From Chloranthus sessilifolius (Eukaryota; Streptophyta; Magnoliopsida; Chloranthales; Chloranthaceae), in NCBI GenBank assembly GCA_021018995.1, contig CM037589.1, forward strand, positions 10,369,001 through 10,433,000: a stretch of DNA of 64,000 bases. The letters are read 5' to 3'. The number at the start of each line of letters is the position of its first letter. Position 1 is the stretch's first letter. A model generated the notes under the pieces. The model was given only the letters and a program-made list of their open reading frames with translations, made no database searches and was not told the DNA's origin. Below, piece after piece: positions 44,396 to 56,880 of this stretch. A program made the translations under genes and the position numbers.

Positions 44396-44495
44396 TCACA
44401 TAGTAGGGGTCGCCAAACTCGCAATTCTTTCTTTTAAATTCGGTGCAAGGGCAAACTTTTTGAGTGCAAGTAAATTTGGCCAATTTAGGCGATGT

Positions 44496-44890
44496 GTGCT
44501 ACATGGAATCAACATGTGGCCATCTTATATGGGCACCATGATCTCAAGATCTATAGTGTGGAAGATTAGGACGAAAAACGATCTCCATCATCCAATTCAA
44601 GGTAGTCAACATTTTTTTATAGTGGGAAAACATGTGTTCTTCATAAGTTTAATGGTCAATTGCCGTGAATAAATGGCAAGGACTGAGCTTATTTAAGAGC
44701 ATTGTTATTGCCACCCATTTTTGTTATTGCCACACACTTAAACAAAGACAATGCCATCGACTTCTTTGGATCAGACGATGTATCTCGTTTTTGGTCCCAA
44801 TCTTTCGTACAATATATGTTGAGATCATGGGCCTACCATTAGACAACCACTTGTTTATTCAACATGGCACATATCCCAAAAAGTGGACAA
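44496..44890. mobile_element. M3 family element with long inverted arms
   Basis: The left arm (CATGTGGCC, GATCTCAAGATCTATAGT, GAAGATTAGGACGAAAAACG) and the right arm (reverse complement near 44755-44880: CGTTTTTGGTCCCAATCTTT, ATGTTGAGATCATGGGCC) face each other across about 130 bp. It explains the single arms at 1640, 25040 and 63930. The family is unassigned. Confidence 0.6.
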
Positions 44891-44960
44891 TCATAGCATA
44901 CCATAAAATCTAATTCATGTTCCTCGAGGCGATGACTTCGTACTATTCAAAGGATGATTA

Positions 44961-45102
44961 CACTACAAAAAATAAGACTAATAGTGGCAGCCAAAAACTG
45001 TCGCTAATTCCCTTGCCGCTAATAGTCTTAATAGTTTTTTTGTTAATAGTGGAAGTTTTTTATTGCAAAAAGCTGCTACTAATAATCTTATTTTTTGTAG
45101 TG
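44961..45102. mobile_element. CACTA-type MITE, copy d
   Basis: Perfect ends CACTACAAAAAATAAGAC and TTATTTTTTGTAGTG. Exact TTA duplication (44958-44960 and 45103-45105). Confidence 0.9.
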
Positions 45103-45628
45103 TTACCACTCCAATGGTAGTACTTAGTCATTCTAAAGAGAATTATTTTTCTCTTATGTATTATTGTACCATTTATGCCTTAAAAAAAAAATCAAGCTAA
45201 TTTTGTTGCACCGGCCTACTCGAATATATAATGTTTACCATTAGATCTTTTATATGTGAAGGCATTTTATTTTGGCATTTATATTCTCGGCCTAAGCACT
45301 TTCATGAGTTTATAATACTTATTTGCTATATGCATATGAGGTTTTTGGTTTTGTCCTTCTACAAGTAGTAATATTTAAAAATCAGCGTCCAATATGTTCT
45401 ACCTCGCATAGATTAAGAACTCTTAAATTTTTGACTAAATTCGAGTTCGACACATATATCGGTGATTAAATAACGTGTCTACGGCAGTAGCAGAACCAAT
45501 ATTTTCTGAGTTTTTCTAAGGTAATTTAAGAACAATAGGATTATGTATTTTTCCGAAAAAAATCAGAAATCAGAGTGACTTAAGAACACATCTGGGAAAA
45601 GTCGGGAATCTAAGTTTGCTAGAAAGTA

Positions 45629-45667
<39 letters not shown>

Positions 45668-45812
45668 AATTAACTTTGAGAGGTCTATTTTACCCTTCAA
45701 AGTAATCATTTAAGTTTATCTAACTGTTACTTTGAAGAGTAAAATAGGAACTTTTGCCCCACTGTTACTCCTACCTACTGCTGCCTCCTACTTCTCTCTT
45801 GTTGCTGAAGCT
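45103..45812. repeat. AT-rich spacer with (TA)n at 45630-45662
   Basis: No gene is visible. The microsatellite has about 16 repeats. Confidence 0.6.
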
Positions 45813-45964
45813 CACTACAAAAAAACATATTATTAGCGGCAATTTTTTAGAGCAAAAAACTGCCACTATTAACAAAAAACTATTAGCGACAAGAGTATTA
45901 GCGGCAGTTTTTTGTTAATAGCGGCAGTTTTTGGCTGCCGCTAATAGTCTTGTTTTTTGTAGTG
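45813..45964. mobile_element. CACTA-type MITE, copy e
   Basis: CACTACAAAAAAACATATTA at the left and CTTGTTTTTTGTAGTG at the right. Exact GCT duplication (45810-45812 and 45965-45967). Confidence 0.9.
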
Positions 45965-45967
45965 GCT

Positions 45968-48154
45968 CTCTCACCTTCTCTCTCTCACAAAGTCACAGCC
46001 TCACGCATACCGGTTACACCAATCGGATCGTGAAACTCAACTCCTACTTCCCTCTGATTTGAGTGATTTTTAAACCTCTCTCACCTTCTTTCTTATGCAT
46101 ACGGGATACGGCTGCCTCCTCTCTCTCTCTCACACGCAAGCATCCGCCGCTGTCGGGTGACTGCTAACAAGCTCAACACCAAGAGGGCAAGAATTGAACC
46201 TCCGGGATTTGTTTATTTATTTCATATGTTGCATTGTGTTTAATCGTTCATTTAAATCTTTTATAGAATGCATATTTAATTGAGGAAAAATTTTAAAAAG
46301 TACTAGAAAGAATTTTTTTATGATAAATCATTCTTGGCTCGAAGCTAGGCCAGAGCTTAGCTCGAGCTCGGAGAGCCAAGCTAGAGCTTCGAATTTTCGA
46401 GCTCTTAGAGCCTAGAGCCAACCTCAGCTTGGCTCGTATAAGGTAGAGCCGAGCTAGAGTTGACCCGAGCTCAAGCTCGGCCCGGCTCAGTTGCAGCCCT
46501 AGAAAGTAGGAGAAATATGACATGAGCTTTTATGAGCAAAGCTAGAAAACACCGGAAGGGGGCCTTAAAATTTGAGGTACCAACAATCTTTGGCCGCCTT
46601 ACATTCTGACCCAAGACATCCGTAGGATCTGAGGAACAAACATTTTTTGGGCTCCTAGGATTCTTCACATTTCCTGACAAAAAACGAATCCGAGCAACTC
46701 AGAGTGTAGTAAATCTGAGTTAGACAGATTACAGCGGAACAAGGCCGTTTTACTTGTAACTCTAAATTCTATTATGAACACACAATATAATGCAAAGAGT
46801 TTACTTTTAGAAAATTGGGGAAAATTCAAAAAAAAATAATAATAATACAATTGAAACTGTAGTACATTCTGCCATGCCAATTTGAATTGGGTGCCCCATG
46901 CTTTTCTATGGGCCACGGGCCCTCATTTAGAATGGATTCAATCCAATGATTGGATCGAAAACTCTCTTTGTCAGATGATTAGGAGCCTACAATTATTAGA
47001 AAATCAATCGCTACAATAGATTTAGAAAATCTCCTAGTAATCTTGATTAGGTTTTCGCTATTTAGCCTCTTAATCACATAATAGAGACAGTTTTTAAATG
47101 AAATTTTCGGGTGAATCCAATCTACTCTCTTAACCGCATGATACCAAGTCCAATGATCTCACTTATAGGGATGTGATGATCGGATCACCAACTTATCTGT
47201 AGAATCCCATGAGTCTAACTCAACTTTACAAAACCGACTTGTAAGGTGAAGATTGCCCAGGTTATATATAGCCTAACGCTTCCAGCCCACAAGCAATGTG
47301 AGACTATCATTCACGCCCCCTCACATATATCGTGTCTCTCTAAGTCCCTATGGTGCCTGCTATGATTCCATGTAGAATCCCACGAGTCTAACTCAACCTC
47401 ACTCATCGGAAAATACAAATGCATCACAGCTTACAATTTAGGAAACCCAAAAAAATTTATAGATTATAACATCTATTAGCATTTTCATTTCAAAAAATAA
47501 AAATTAATTAATGGGTAGCAGTCACCTTCTAAACCCGGTGCATCATGACGACTGAGATCTGCCGACGGTAAATCCGGAAATGAATTTGCTCGAACTCCAC
47601 TCATTTTGTATCGAACCTCCTCAAAAGATCAATGGAGATTATTGTACAAAAATAAGATTTAAAAAACAAAATGTAGGGTATGAGATCGCCGTAGAGAGAA
47701 ACAACCACCCGAAAGGCACAAAAGATGATCCAAAAAGGAGAACAGAGAGAGAGAGAGAGAGAAGACGATGGGTCAATAGTTTGTTTAATTAAGCATTGAA
47801 AGATCCCAAAAGAGAGGCAGTCCCATGCCCTCTTTTTTATTTTTTTTATTCTGTTTTGGTTCTTTGTAGTTCCTAAGCATTTCGCTCTATTTTTTTAGGG
47901 AGGGTCGGTTTGGTTGTTATGTCCCCGAAAGTAAAGGTGGTTTGACCTTTTCTTTTGGCCGTTGGGAGTGTTTGACTTTCTAACATAACAGCTGGTGCCA
48001 TTGGTGACCAGATTTCTTCGTGTTGCTTCGGTTGGCTTTGACCAAAAGTAGATTACACACTAGAAAATTGATCCTGTGATGATCTATGTTAGGATGTATA
48101 ATGGTGACCCTTTGTTACAGCAAATGGATGATGATCATCCAAAGGCATTACAGC
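45968..48154. other. Spacer with GAGCTCGAGCT-rich repeat remnant
   Basis: 46330-46500 is dominated by GAGCT/AGCTC words and ends GGCTCAGTTGCAGCCCTA, resembling one end of a plant hAT-type repeat; its other end is not found. 47140-47400 contains a twice-used AGAATCCCA(T/C)GAGTCTAACT phrase. A GA run lies at 47743-47761. No gene is called. Confidence 0.45.
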
Positions 48155-48372
48155 CAAGGTGTCAACTTGGGTACCGATATTGGGTATCAGTCAATGGAGT
48201 ACTAATACCGATATGTATCCGTGTATTTTAAAAAAATATATTGGGAGGTATTGGCCGATACGGATACCGATACAGATACATGATACATATTAGAGTCGAA
48301 ACATATTGTTTGGCCAGAAAATTGATTCATATCACCGATATGTATCGATATCGGAAGATATTTGACATCTTG
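48155..48372. mobile_element. hAT-type MITE (CAAGGTGTCAA ends)
   Basis: Inverted ends CAAGGTGTCAA and TTGACATCTTG, with an interior made of CCGATAC/GTATCGG words in both orientations. The 8-bp flanks ATTACAGC (48147-48154) and ATTTCAGC (48373-48380) match at 7 of 8 positions, typical for hAT. Confidence 0.85.
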
Positions 48373-48380
48373 ATTTCAGC

Positions 48381-49654
48381 TAGAGCATGTAATGGGTCAG
48401 GAGGTCAAATCGATTCTCAATCATGGGTCAAAAATTCGGAAAACTGGTACGTATACGTATCGATTCTAGACGATACCTTTCGATATTTTCCCTTCGTCAC
48501 TTGAAGTTGGGGGCTTCACTAGACGATAATTTGAAATTATCAGACGATAAATTTGACGATAATTTGACTGTTTATAAGGGGCCCCAAGAAATACCCAATT
48601 TATCATATGTATCGTTTAAAAAACAATGGATAAAAAGTATCAAAGGCTATTATTTGATATTAACAACAATAGATCATATGATAAATATTGTATTTTGCTC
48701 CAATCTTATCGACTAAACATCTATAGATCATGAACTTTAAATCACGCAACCCATGATACATTTTCACATGTCACATGTCCCTAAAATATAAAGTCTTTCT
48801 TTAACTTCGGTGCAAGGGCCACATTTCTTAATGGCTCCCTAAAAAGTGCATTAAAAGGAAAATAACAATGTAATTAATTTTTAAGTATCAAAAAAAAAAC
48901 AATGTAATTAATTTTTTCCTAAAGCATAAGATTTTACTTTTTGTTCTCAAATTTTTCTTTGTTACCGTAGTCTGCAATTTTTTTTGGATTTCTTCTTGCC
49001 TTGCCTACTTATTTCCTCCTGCACTCTGAATTTTTCCCTTTTTATTCTCATAATTTTTTTTCGCTTTTTTCCAATTTTTTTTCTTGCGGTATTAATCCAG
49101 GCTCCTTATTGGTGACTACGCTTATTAGTGTGGGTAGACCCCAGCGCAACCCGTTTAATTATTGGTCTTAAAATGGGTTGGCCGCCTCAGCCCGCCGGAT
49201 TCTCATATTAGACCTTGCATCTGTCTTAATGTCTAGTCTAATAATTATAATATCAAATTCTCAATAATCATAAAAAATAATTCGATTCAAGAGAGGAAAT
49301 CTGCACCACGAAATCTGCTTCAAGCGCCTGTGGCTCTAGCTTACTTGATGAAAGAATATGTTGTCATTTATTGTTTTAAGAAATTTTTTTCCTAAGTCGT
49401 AATCTAAAAAATATATTATGTAGAAGAATGGGTTGAAAAAAATATTTCAATCATATAATTTAATACGAGCAAACATTTCTAAAATTAATGTGCACCATAA
49501 ATTTAGAAAATAGGAGCTTGAGCCAATAACACAATCGAAGGTTGACAATATTTCAACCTCAAAGTCGTAGATTTGAGCTCCGCTTAGGTATAAAAAAAAA
49601 GTGATAATTGTGATATAATTATATCCCCCTTCCCCCTTTTTTAAATGACGGAGT
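48381..49654. other. Spacer without a recognisable gene
   Basis: T-rich tracts at 48980-49085. A possible M3-like arm lies at 49420-49480. GATA-rich frames at 48241-48716 come from the MITE and its flank. Confidence 0.4.
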
Positions 49655-49866
49655 ATATATGTAACAACCCTAAAATTTAGCTATTTTATTTGTGGTGTAT
49701 GATGGGTGTTGCACCAAACTCGGTGCTAGTGCTTCACACCGAAGCCTAACCTAATTAGGAGACCTCTATTTAAGTAGAGGATACGTCCAACGATCGCAAA
49801 GTGCAAGTGCACTAAATTTTTTTGGTCGTGCAAAAATGAAATTTTGGTGTGAATCAGGTCGTCTAT

Positions 49867-49985
49867 TCGGATGAGAATCGATCGATTGAAAAAAATGAAA
49901 ATCGATAGATCAGATTTAATAAGGTGTAAGTTGTCGTTTGGCTCATGATTGATTGGTCGATTTTAATAGGTCAATCCATCGATAA
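49867..49985. repeat. ATCGAT/GATCGATTG palindrome cluster in G1 5' LTR
   Basis: Short self-complementary words GATCGATCGATTG, ATCGATAGATC, TTGATTGGTCGA and CCATCGAT, in the block specific to the 5' LTR. A weaker counterpart of the L2, L4 and L5 arrays. Confidence 0.55.
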
Positions 49986-50238
49986 AAAGGAAACTAATTG
50001 GGCTCTGACATGGGATACTACTACTCATATATCTTATAAGATAATTTTATAATATTAAAATAAGGTAGTAACCAAGTACATTTATTTTATATGATAATAA
50101 AATATAAGTATATAATATTTATTAATTTTATATTACTATCTAAAATCACTTTCTCTTTAAATATATCATAATATATTATAAAAGATATTTTAATTAATTT
50201 AATACCATCTTATGAAATGAAATCGATTGATCTAAATC

Positions 50239-50600
50239 AGATGGGTCAAAGTCCAACATCGAATGGGTCAAAGTCCAACATCAGATGGGTCACGATCCAC
50301 GTCAGATGGGTCACGGTCCAACATCGATGGGTCACGATCCACGCCGATGGGTCAAGATCCAACATCGATGGGTCAAAGTCCAACATCGATGGGTGAGACC
50401 AACACTAGATGGGTCGCAATTCCAACATCGATGGGTCACGGTCCAACATTAGATGGGTCACGATCCACGCCGATGGGTCAAGATCCAACATCAAATGGGT
50501 CAAGGTCCGACATCGATGGGTCATGGACCAACACCAGATCGGTCGCATCCAACATCGATGGGTCACCCAACATAAGATGGGTCACAGACCTCCAACATCA
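50239..50600. repeat. 17-unit array of GATGGGTCAxxxTCCAACATC
   Basis: Seventeen variable units of about 17-23 bp, each with GGGTC (or a one-base variant). A four-unit order (CACGG, CACGATCCACGCC, CAAGATCC, CAARGTCC) occurs twice, at about 50310-50395 and 50440-50515, so the array grew partly by higher-order duplication. Reading frames through it are repeat translations, not genes. It is absent from the 3' LTR. Confidence 0.9.
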
Positions 50601-53130
50601 GAATCCCACGTGGCAACCTAAGTATGAAGTTGTCTAACGCTTAAGTTGCTTATTTAGTGCTAACTCATCCTCTCTATCGACCATATATATATATTACCTC
50701 CCATGGGAGAAAATTCAAACTCCATCGTTGGGCATTATAAGGTGATCCCATGGTAGGCTCTCTAGTTTTAGAGTCAATACTCAATTGAGACCTCATGATA
50801 TTAATAATAATATTACTTATTAAAATTTGATCACGCCTACATGATTTATATCGTTTGAAAATTATAGCCTTGGGAAATAATTATATATGTATATATTTTT
50901 TTTTGTTTTGATAAGTAACCGCAAGATTTATTGTTGCTTGCTAATATAAATGTAGTCACTTCTTGATTTTTATTTTATAGAGTCTTATGTTAAAATAATC
51001 TATGTAATATCTCTTTCCTTAAAACAAAGTCTTAGATACTACATGGGACCTTTTGTAAACGCTGGACTTGGAAATATGTTTAAAATAGGTCATGGGTCTA
51101 TATATATATACAAATGCTTAGTTTCTAGAAAATATAAAATATTATAAAAATTTTAAGGAAATTATAGGTTTAAATCATGGTTGCGTAGATTTTTAGTTTG
51201 ATGCATTGTTGGGTTTTATTTTCGGAACCCTATATTTTTTATTTACTTTATTGTGAATCTGTGGCCGTCAATCGATTGAAACCCTATGGGAGCGCGTGCC
51301 CTACTACCCCGTGGCACCCACACCCACTCTCTACCCCGTTGAAAAATATAAAATTAAAATATTAATTAACAACTAAAATAATAAATAAATTTTACGAAAG
51401 AGATTACGTTAAATAAATATTATTGTATGAAAGTGGTATTATATTAAAGAGTAAAATATTATTAGGTTAATTAAATAATAAATTAGTTGATAAAAAAAAA
51501 ATATAATAATTAGTAAAAATGTATAATGGGCTGTAAATGTGATGAGTTATTAAAAAATAATATTTTCATTGAATAATAAATTGAATAATGATAAATATAG
51601 CTTATATGTTTGATTAGTATTATTATAATAATTGATAATAATACAATTATTAATTAGTAATTAGATTAATGATATTTAGAGAAATGAATTAAATTAATAA
51701 AGTAAATATTAAATATTAAGATTATTTGTTGTATTATATATCATTTAATTAATGAATTATTAAAATTTGTACATGAATATTACTATTATATAATTCTGTT
51801 ATAATAAGAAGTTTATTTATAACAACTGTCATAAATGCTTTTATTGTTAATGTTTGTATTAAGGTTACATTTAATATAATATATATATTATATGAATATG
51901 GTCGAATTATTTTTAGCAAGTATTTATATAGAATAAATACCCTAAGTCATTGCCTATTGAAAACTTGTAAATTATTCCATTTTAAAACAAACGAAAATTA
52001 ATAAACTGTTGGAATTCCTTACTCCTTTTAGAAATAAATTCCCCTATTAATGTGAACTAAGATTCGGTCAAGCACCCTAAATTGCAATCATCACCCTATT
52101 ATATAATTATATTAGTGTGCTATATAAATAAACATAAATATAGATATACTCAAAACCTAAATGTAAACTTTTGATGTGTGATACTGTTGTGTTTGTAACT
52201 AAATCAAGTTATATGAATTAAGGATATGTTAGAACACGGGTACGAGAGTGTATGAGATCATGCCTACACTTGGGCGTGGTGATTCGCTGAGATGACATCG
52301 AAGCGAGGAATACACCCGATTCACATGCCTTACAACTCATGGTGGAATGGGACCCATGACGAGTCAGGTGAGTGTGAATTCAGTGTAATCTCGTAAACGG
52401 TGGCATATACGGCGACCCTATCACCCCGAGTTCAAATATGATAGTATAGATTATGAGTAAGTTATGAGGTTCAGCCTTAGGCTTTAACGGTGGTGAGGCT
52501 ATCTCACTATAGTTCGTCTTAGAATTAAGTTATAAAAGTATGTTATGAGTATGAAATAAGATATGTTACTGATGCGATAATAAGATCTGCATTGTGTAGG
52601 CCAGCAAAAGATAAATAACTTAAGTTTCTGTACGTGCCGTTCCTTACGTAGCCACCGTAAGGGCAACAACGTCTTTCAGCCAAGACGGATCTCTGGGAGA
52701 GATTATGAGTATGAGTATGAGTATGTCTACAAGTCAGTTGGCCATTATGTCTCCCCATGGGCTGGATGGTGGAGTATGAGTATGACACGAGGGCGTTATG
52801 ATATGGTGGTATGATACTATATTGACCCTCTCATAGTAGCTCGGCAATGACTGCATGTGTCGTATAGGATTTCACTAGTATGTTAGTTACGCTCATGCGA
52901 TGTACAGACGTATGTGCGAGAATGATAATAAGACATGGTATAATAAGGTATGAGATATGGTGAGGACGTTAGGACATCAGTATCTAGATCATGGTCTTGC
53001 ATTTATGGTATGAGCTTTATAATATGCATATGATTTTGTCATTCTTTTGCTATCTGTTTGAGATACTATTATTTTTATCACTCACAAGATGCACCCACAA
53101 TGCACCTGAGAAGTATGGGGTGGATTGGTG

Positions 53131-53339
53131 GTGTATCCCACTGAGTTTACGTGACTGAGTAAACTCATCCCACGATAATCTAACAGCTGCAGGTGATTTC
53201 ACTGGTGGAGTGGACATCGGCCTTTCTGATCCCGCCGACACTGATTTTGATCCATGGTCCGAGTACCGAGCCTTGGGAGGGTGGCGGGTAAGTACCGGGA
53301 GGGTTATAGTGCCGATTCGATCCGAGTACCGATTATTGA
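53131..53339 (+). other. Conserved LTR-embedded acidic segment, G1 5' LTR copy
   Basis: ACTGAGTAAACTCATCCCAC, then CAGCTGCAG|GTGATTTC (53190-53195), then an Asp-rich frame (GDFTGGVDIGL, then DPADTDFDPWSEY) and the tail PSTDY with stop at 53337-53339. A one-base loss near 53317 and further indels interrupt the frame in this copy. Confidence 0.45.
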
Positions 53340-53600
53340 GCATTGCGGACTTGGTAGTAGTTTGAGTCTTTCTTTTTACCATGGATTTTATGATTCTATT
53401 TTATCGGATTTGTCTCCGACGTTTACTATTGTTTATTGACGGATTTCTCAGATTCAGCACTTCTATTTTAGCATTTATGATTCTTTATATTCCACTGTTA
53501 TATGTTGATTTTCACGGATTTCGTGAAATCGGACATCTGTGATAACTTCTACGACGAATTCTACCCCATCCCAAGGGCCTAGAATTAGGGTTGGCAATGA

Positions 53601-53617
53601 GTATATCAGAGCCTCAG
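53601..53617 (+). other. G1 primer-binding site (degenerate)
   Basis: TATATCAGAGCCTCAGG resembles the usual TGGTATCAGAGCC complement of initiator tRNA-Met, with changed first bases. Confidence 0.5.
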
Positions 53618-53692
53618 GCTTTACTTTCTGTGGACTTTGGGATTTAAATTAGTATGAGTTCTAAATCCTTGAAATTTTGAAACAGGATTACG

Positions 53693-54984
53693 ATGGCACC
53701 GCGAAGAAATGGCGAGGGATCTTCATCCCAAGGAGATGAAAGTGAAATCGCACGTATGTTACGTGAGTTGACAAATGCACAAGAATGACATGTGGCCCGA
53801 TTGAATGAGGCCCATCAAGAGACGCTAGATTGATCCAAGGGTTCAACGGCCTGGAACAACAGGCCAAAACTTATCAGGACCTGATTGCCCAGCAACTGAA
53901 CAATTCTGCCAATCGATGTTCAGGTACACCTCCACCAACGCCTCGATTTGATAACTATTATAACGGATATGTGACTTTCTCCGTCGACCTCCGCACTTCT
54001 ACAGACGGTTGGATCGATATCACGATTGTGATTGGATTACACAAATAGAGAAAATTTTCAAAGTCTCTACTCCAGAAAATGAGAAAGTGCCTTGGTAGTG
54101 ATGTGCTTGGAAGGCGATGCACAAAATTGGTGGACATCCAAAAGATTAGCGGAGACAAGGAAGAAGAAGAACCTGGGACTTGGCGATTCGTAGAAGTGTT
54201 TTATAATAAATACTTTACCGATGCCACCAAAACTCAGAAGAAAAGCGAGTTCTTGGCACTGCAGCAGGGGAATCAATCCGTGACTGAGTATGAGGCGAAA
54301 TTTGATCGACTCTCCCGATTCGCCTCCATGTTGGTAGCAGATGAAGCTGACAAATGTTACCATTTTCAGAAGGGGCTCAATCCCGTGATCAGGAGTAAAA
54401 TTGCAGCAATGGAGATCTCGACCTATGGAGAGCTTGTGGAGCGAGCTCATATTCAAGAACAAGAAAATGGAGAACTACGCGCTCACCATGTAACCCGTCA
54501 AACAGCTCAAAGGGGTAAATCGAATCAAGAAGGCTCTTCATCCCTTACTCCGAGAGCTCCTCCTTCTAGATTTGCACGACATTGCAAGTATCCTCGAGAC
54601 TCGCCCGTCCAGATTCGAGCTCCGCATCCTTATCGAAAAGTTGCACCACCGTCGATTCACCCACCACAGGACACCTGCCCCACCCGCCGGAGAGGTGTTA
54701 TACCTACAGCTTACCCCAAGAATGCTCCAACTAACACCCAACCGAAACCTTATTTTGTTCCATACCAACCTTGCACCAAGTGTGGAAAGAAACATAAACC
54801 GGGTGAGTGTTTGTTGTACTCCAACGTGTGTTTCCGATGTAAGAAGCCGGGACACTTCGTTCGTGGATCGCCTTACTGGCGAGACCCAGCAGATAGTTAT
54901 TTTAGAGGTCAAGAAGAAGTGACCGCAACAACCTCGGCGCAGGCCGAAGTTTTCGCTATGTCTCAACAGACGACACACCGATGA
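53693..54984 (+). pseudogene. G1 GAG
   Basis: Starts at ATG 53693 (MAPRRNGEGSSS), with a stop after about 31 codons and frameshifts near 53830. The frame from 54079 carries a Retrotrans_gag-type domain (FYNKYFTDATKTQKKSEFLA, VTEYEAKFDRLSRFA). It continues through a Pro-rich linker to two Cys-rich motifs: CTKCGKKHKPGEC and CFRCKKPGHFVRG. In the second, the final Cys of the CCHC knuckle is missing. The stop is at 54982-54984. Confidence 0.9.
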
Positions 54985-55194
54985 GGTCGTTCAGGTATGA
55001 ACTCTACCTTCTCTAATTTTCTAAGCTTACTCCTTATGATTGCTTTTATGACTTGTTTTGTATATGAGTTTAATTTATCGCTTTTCTTCAAAAATGCTAT
55101 GACGTATAACTTAGATCAAATATAAACCCTTGTATAATTCAGAACTATGAAAGTTTCTAGACACATCGATTAAATCGGTCGTCATGCTTGGGTC

Positions 55195-55720
55195 TTGATC
55201 GACTCGGATCGACCTACTCTTTGATTACATCAACTTTGTTATTGAAATTGGAGCTAGGCCCGTGCCGGATAGTACACTCGCGATTTCTCGCCGTCGGGAA
55301 GTGATGATGGCATCTAAAGTTTGTAAAGCTACGGTCCTAGTAGTTGGAACACATGAGTTACCCGCAGATCTTGTGGTACTTGATTCCAAGACTTCGATAT
55401 AATCCTCGGCATGGATTGGTTGGCGGCTTATCACGCCTCGCTTGATTGCTTTTCTAAAGTAGTCACCTTAGGCCGATAGGGAGCCCTTCGCTTCAAATTC
55501 ACGGCATTAAAAGGAGGAGCAGCCCTACTTGCTACACTTGACGGTGAACGTGATGAGAAAGCGGACCCCTCGGATATTCCTATCGTTGGGGAGTTCTTCG
55601 ATGTCTTCCTAAGATTTACCCGGACTTCCACGACCGAAGTAGAGTTCAAGAGTCCCGTGCAGAATGGCAATGGCACCAAAGAACTAAAGGAGTTAGAGAT
55701 TGATTCAGCTGCTATCCGAT
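55195..55720 (+). pseudogene. G1 protease remnant and linker
   Basis: Broken frames include [16 protein letters not shown], the C-terminal signature of gypsy retropepsin, and a KGGAALLA-type linker leading to RT. The active-site DTGA-type motif is not recognisable. Confidence 0.7.
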
Positions 55721-56627
55721 AAAGGGATTTATCCGTAGTGAATTACCATGGAGAGCACCGGTCTTATTCGTAAAGAAGAAAGATGGTTCGATGAGACTTT
55801 GTATCGACTACCGACAGCTGAATAATGTTACCGTGAAGAATCGATATCCTCTTCCTCGTATCGATGACCTATTTGATCAGCTACAGGGTGCTACTTACTT
55901 TTCGAAGATAGATCTCAGGTCCGGTTATCATCAGTTGAAAGTTAGAGCAGAAGATATTCCGAAGACTGCTTTTGGAACAAGGCATGGACACTACGAGTTT
56001 CTCGTTATGCCTTTTGGTCTCACAAACGCGCCTGCCGTGTTTATGGACCTAATGAACCGCGTATTCAGGGAGTTTCTTGACAAGTTTGTCGTTGTATTTA
56101 TCGATGATGTTCTCATTTATTCTCGCACGAAAGAAGCTCATAAGAACCACCTTCGTATTGTGCTTCAGACTCTTCGTGAGCAATACGATTATGTGAAATT
56201 GAGTAAGTGTGAGTTTTGGCTCGAGAAGGTATCTTTCTTGGGTCACGTGATTTCTGCCGCGGGGATTTCCGTAGATCCATCGAAAGTTGAAGCTGTTGCG
56301 AATTGGCAAACACCTAAGAATGTCACCGAAGTGAGGAGTTTTCTCGGCTTAGCCGGATATTATCGTAAATTTGTAGAAGGATTCTCTCGTTTGGCACTTC
56401 CGCTCACTATGCTAACCCGCAAGGACAATAAATTTGTGTGGACCGATAAGTGTGAGCAGAATTTTAACTTGTTGAAGAAGAAACTCACGACAGCTCCCAT
56501 TCTCACATTACCTTCGGGACCCGGTGATTATGAGGTCTACACAGATGCTTGGCCAAGGACTTGGATGTTTGTTAGAGCAACAGAAGAGAGCCTTTCCCTA
56601 CGGCTCGAGACAGTTAAAGCCGCATGA
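55721..56627 (+). pseudogene. G1 reverse transcriptase
   Basis: A 278-codon frame from 55791 includes [56 protein letters not shown] and the catalytic [11 protein letters not shown], all intact, then [14 protein letters not shown]. It loses frame near 56545 at the start of RNase H. The first RT codons lie in another frame before 55791. Confidence 0.95.
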
Positions 56628-56880
56628 GAAGAATTATCCGGTTCATGATCTTGAGTTGGCCGCAGTCATTTTCGCACTTAAGATTTGGCGGCATTATCTA
56701 TACGGTGAAACTTTCAAAATTTTTACGAACCACAAGAGTCTCAAATACTTATTTTCTCAGAAGGACCTTAATTTGAGGCAGAGACGTTGGATGGAATACA
56801 TGAAGGACTGATTGTTCTATTAATTATCATCCGGGTAAAGCAAATGTGGTTGCTGACGCTCTAAGTCGGAAATCTTGATT
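56524..56880 (+). pseudogene. G1 RNase H
   Basis: 56524-56811 encodes [20 protein letters not shown], then [16 protein letters not shown] and [12 protein letters not shown]. The usual TDH motif reads TNH, losing a catalytic Asp. Tail remnants (YHPGKANVVADALSRK in a shifted frame) run to about 56880. Confidence 0.85.

Larger units (their letters stand above)
49660..53596 (+). repeat. G1 5' LTR (about 3.9 kb, chimeric)
   Basis: The first 130 bp and 51200 to about 53530 match the 3' LTR; in about 430 bp compared by eye near 51343-51770 only three differences were seen. 49793-51200 (about 1.4 kb) has no counterpart in the 3' LTR, which has an unrelated block of about 0.5 kb instead (58523-59025). 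The switch points are ACGTCCAA on the left and TTTGATGCATTG on the right. The terminal 60 bases are rearranged, with the end-hairpin loop inverted. A primer-binding-site-like TATATCAGAGCCTCAGG follows at 53601. Confidence 0.8.

Noticed and set aside
44286..44672. 128-codon plus-strand frame
   Set aside because: It spans M2 and M3 repeat sequence.
46330..46500. Complete hAT transposon from GAGCT-rich sequence
   Set aside because: Only one end-like TTGCAGCCCTA is seen; no opposite end or target duplication.
50239..50600. CRISPR-like direct repeats with variable spacers
   Set aside because: Units are degenerate and only about 20 bp with no separate spacers; the host is a plant, and the array lies inside an LTR.
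50263..50637. 124-codon plus-strand frame (Ser/Gly/Thr repeats)
   Set aside because: It is a translation of the 17-unit array.
54538..54978. 146-codon minus-strand frame opposite G1 GAG
   Set aside because: Antisense shadow of the GAG coding sequence.
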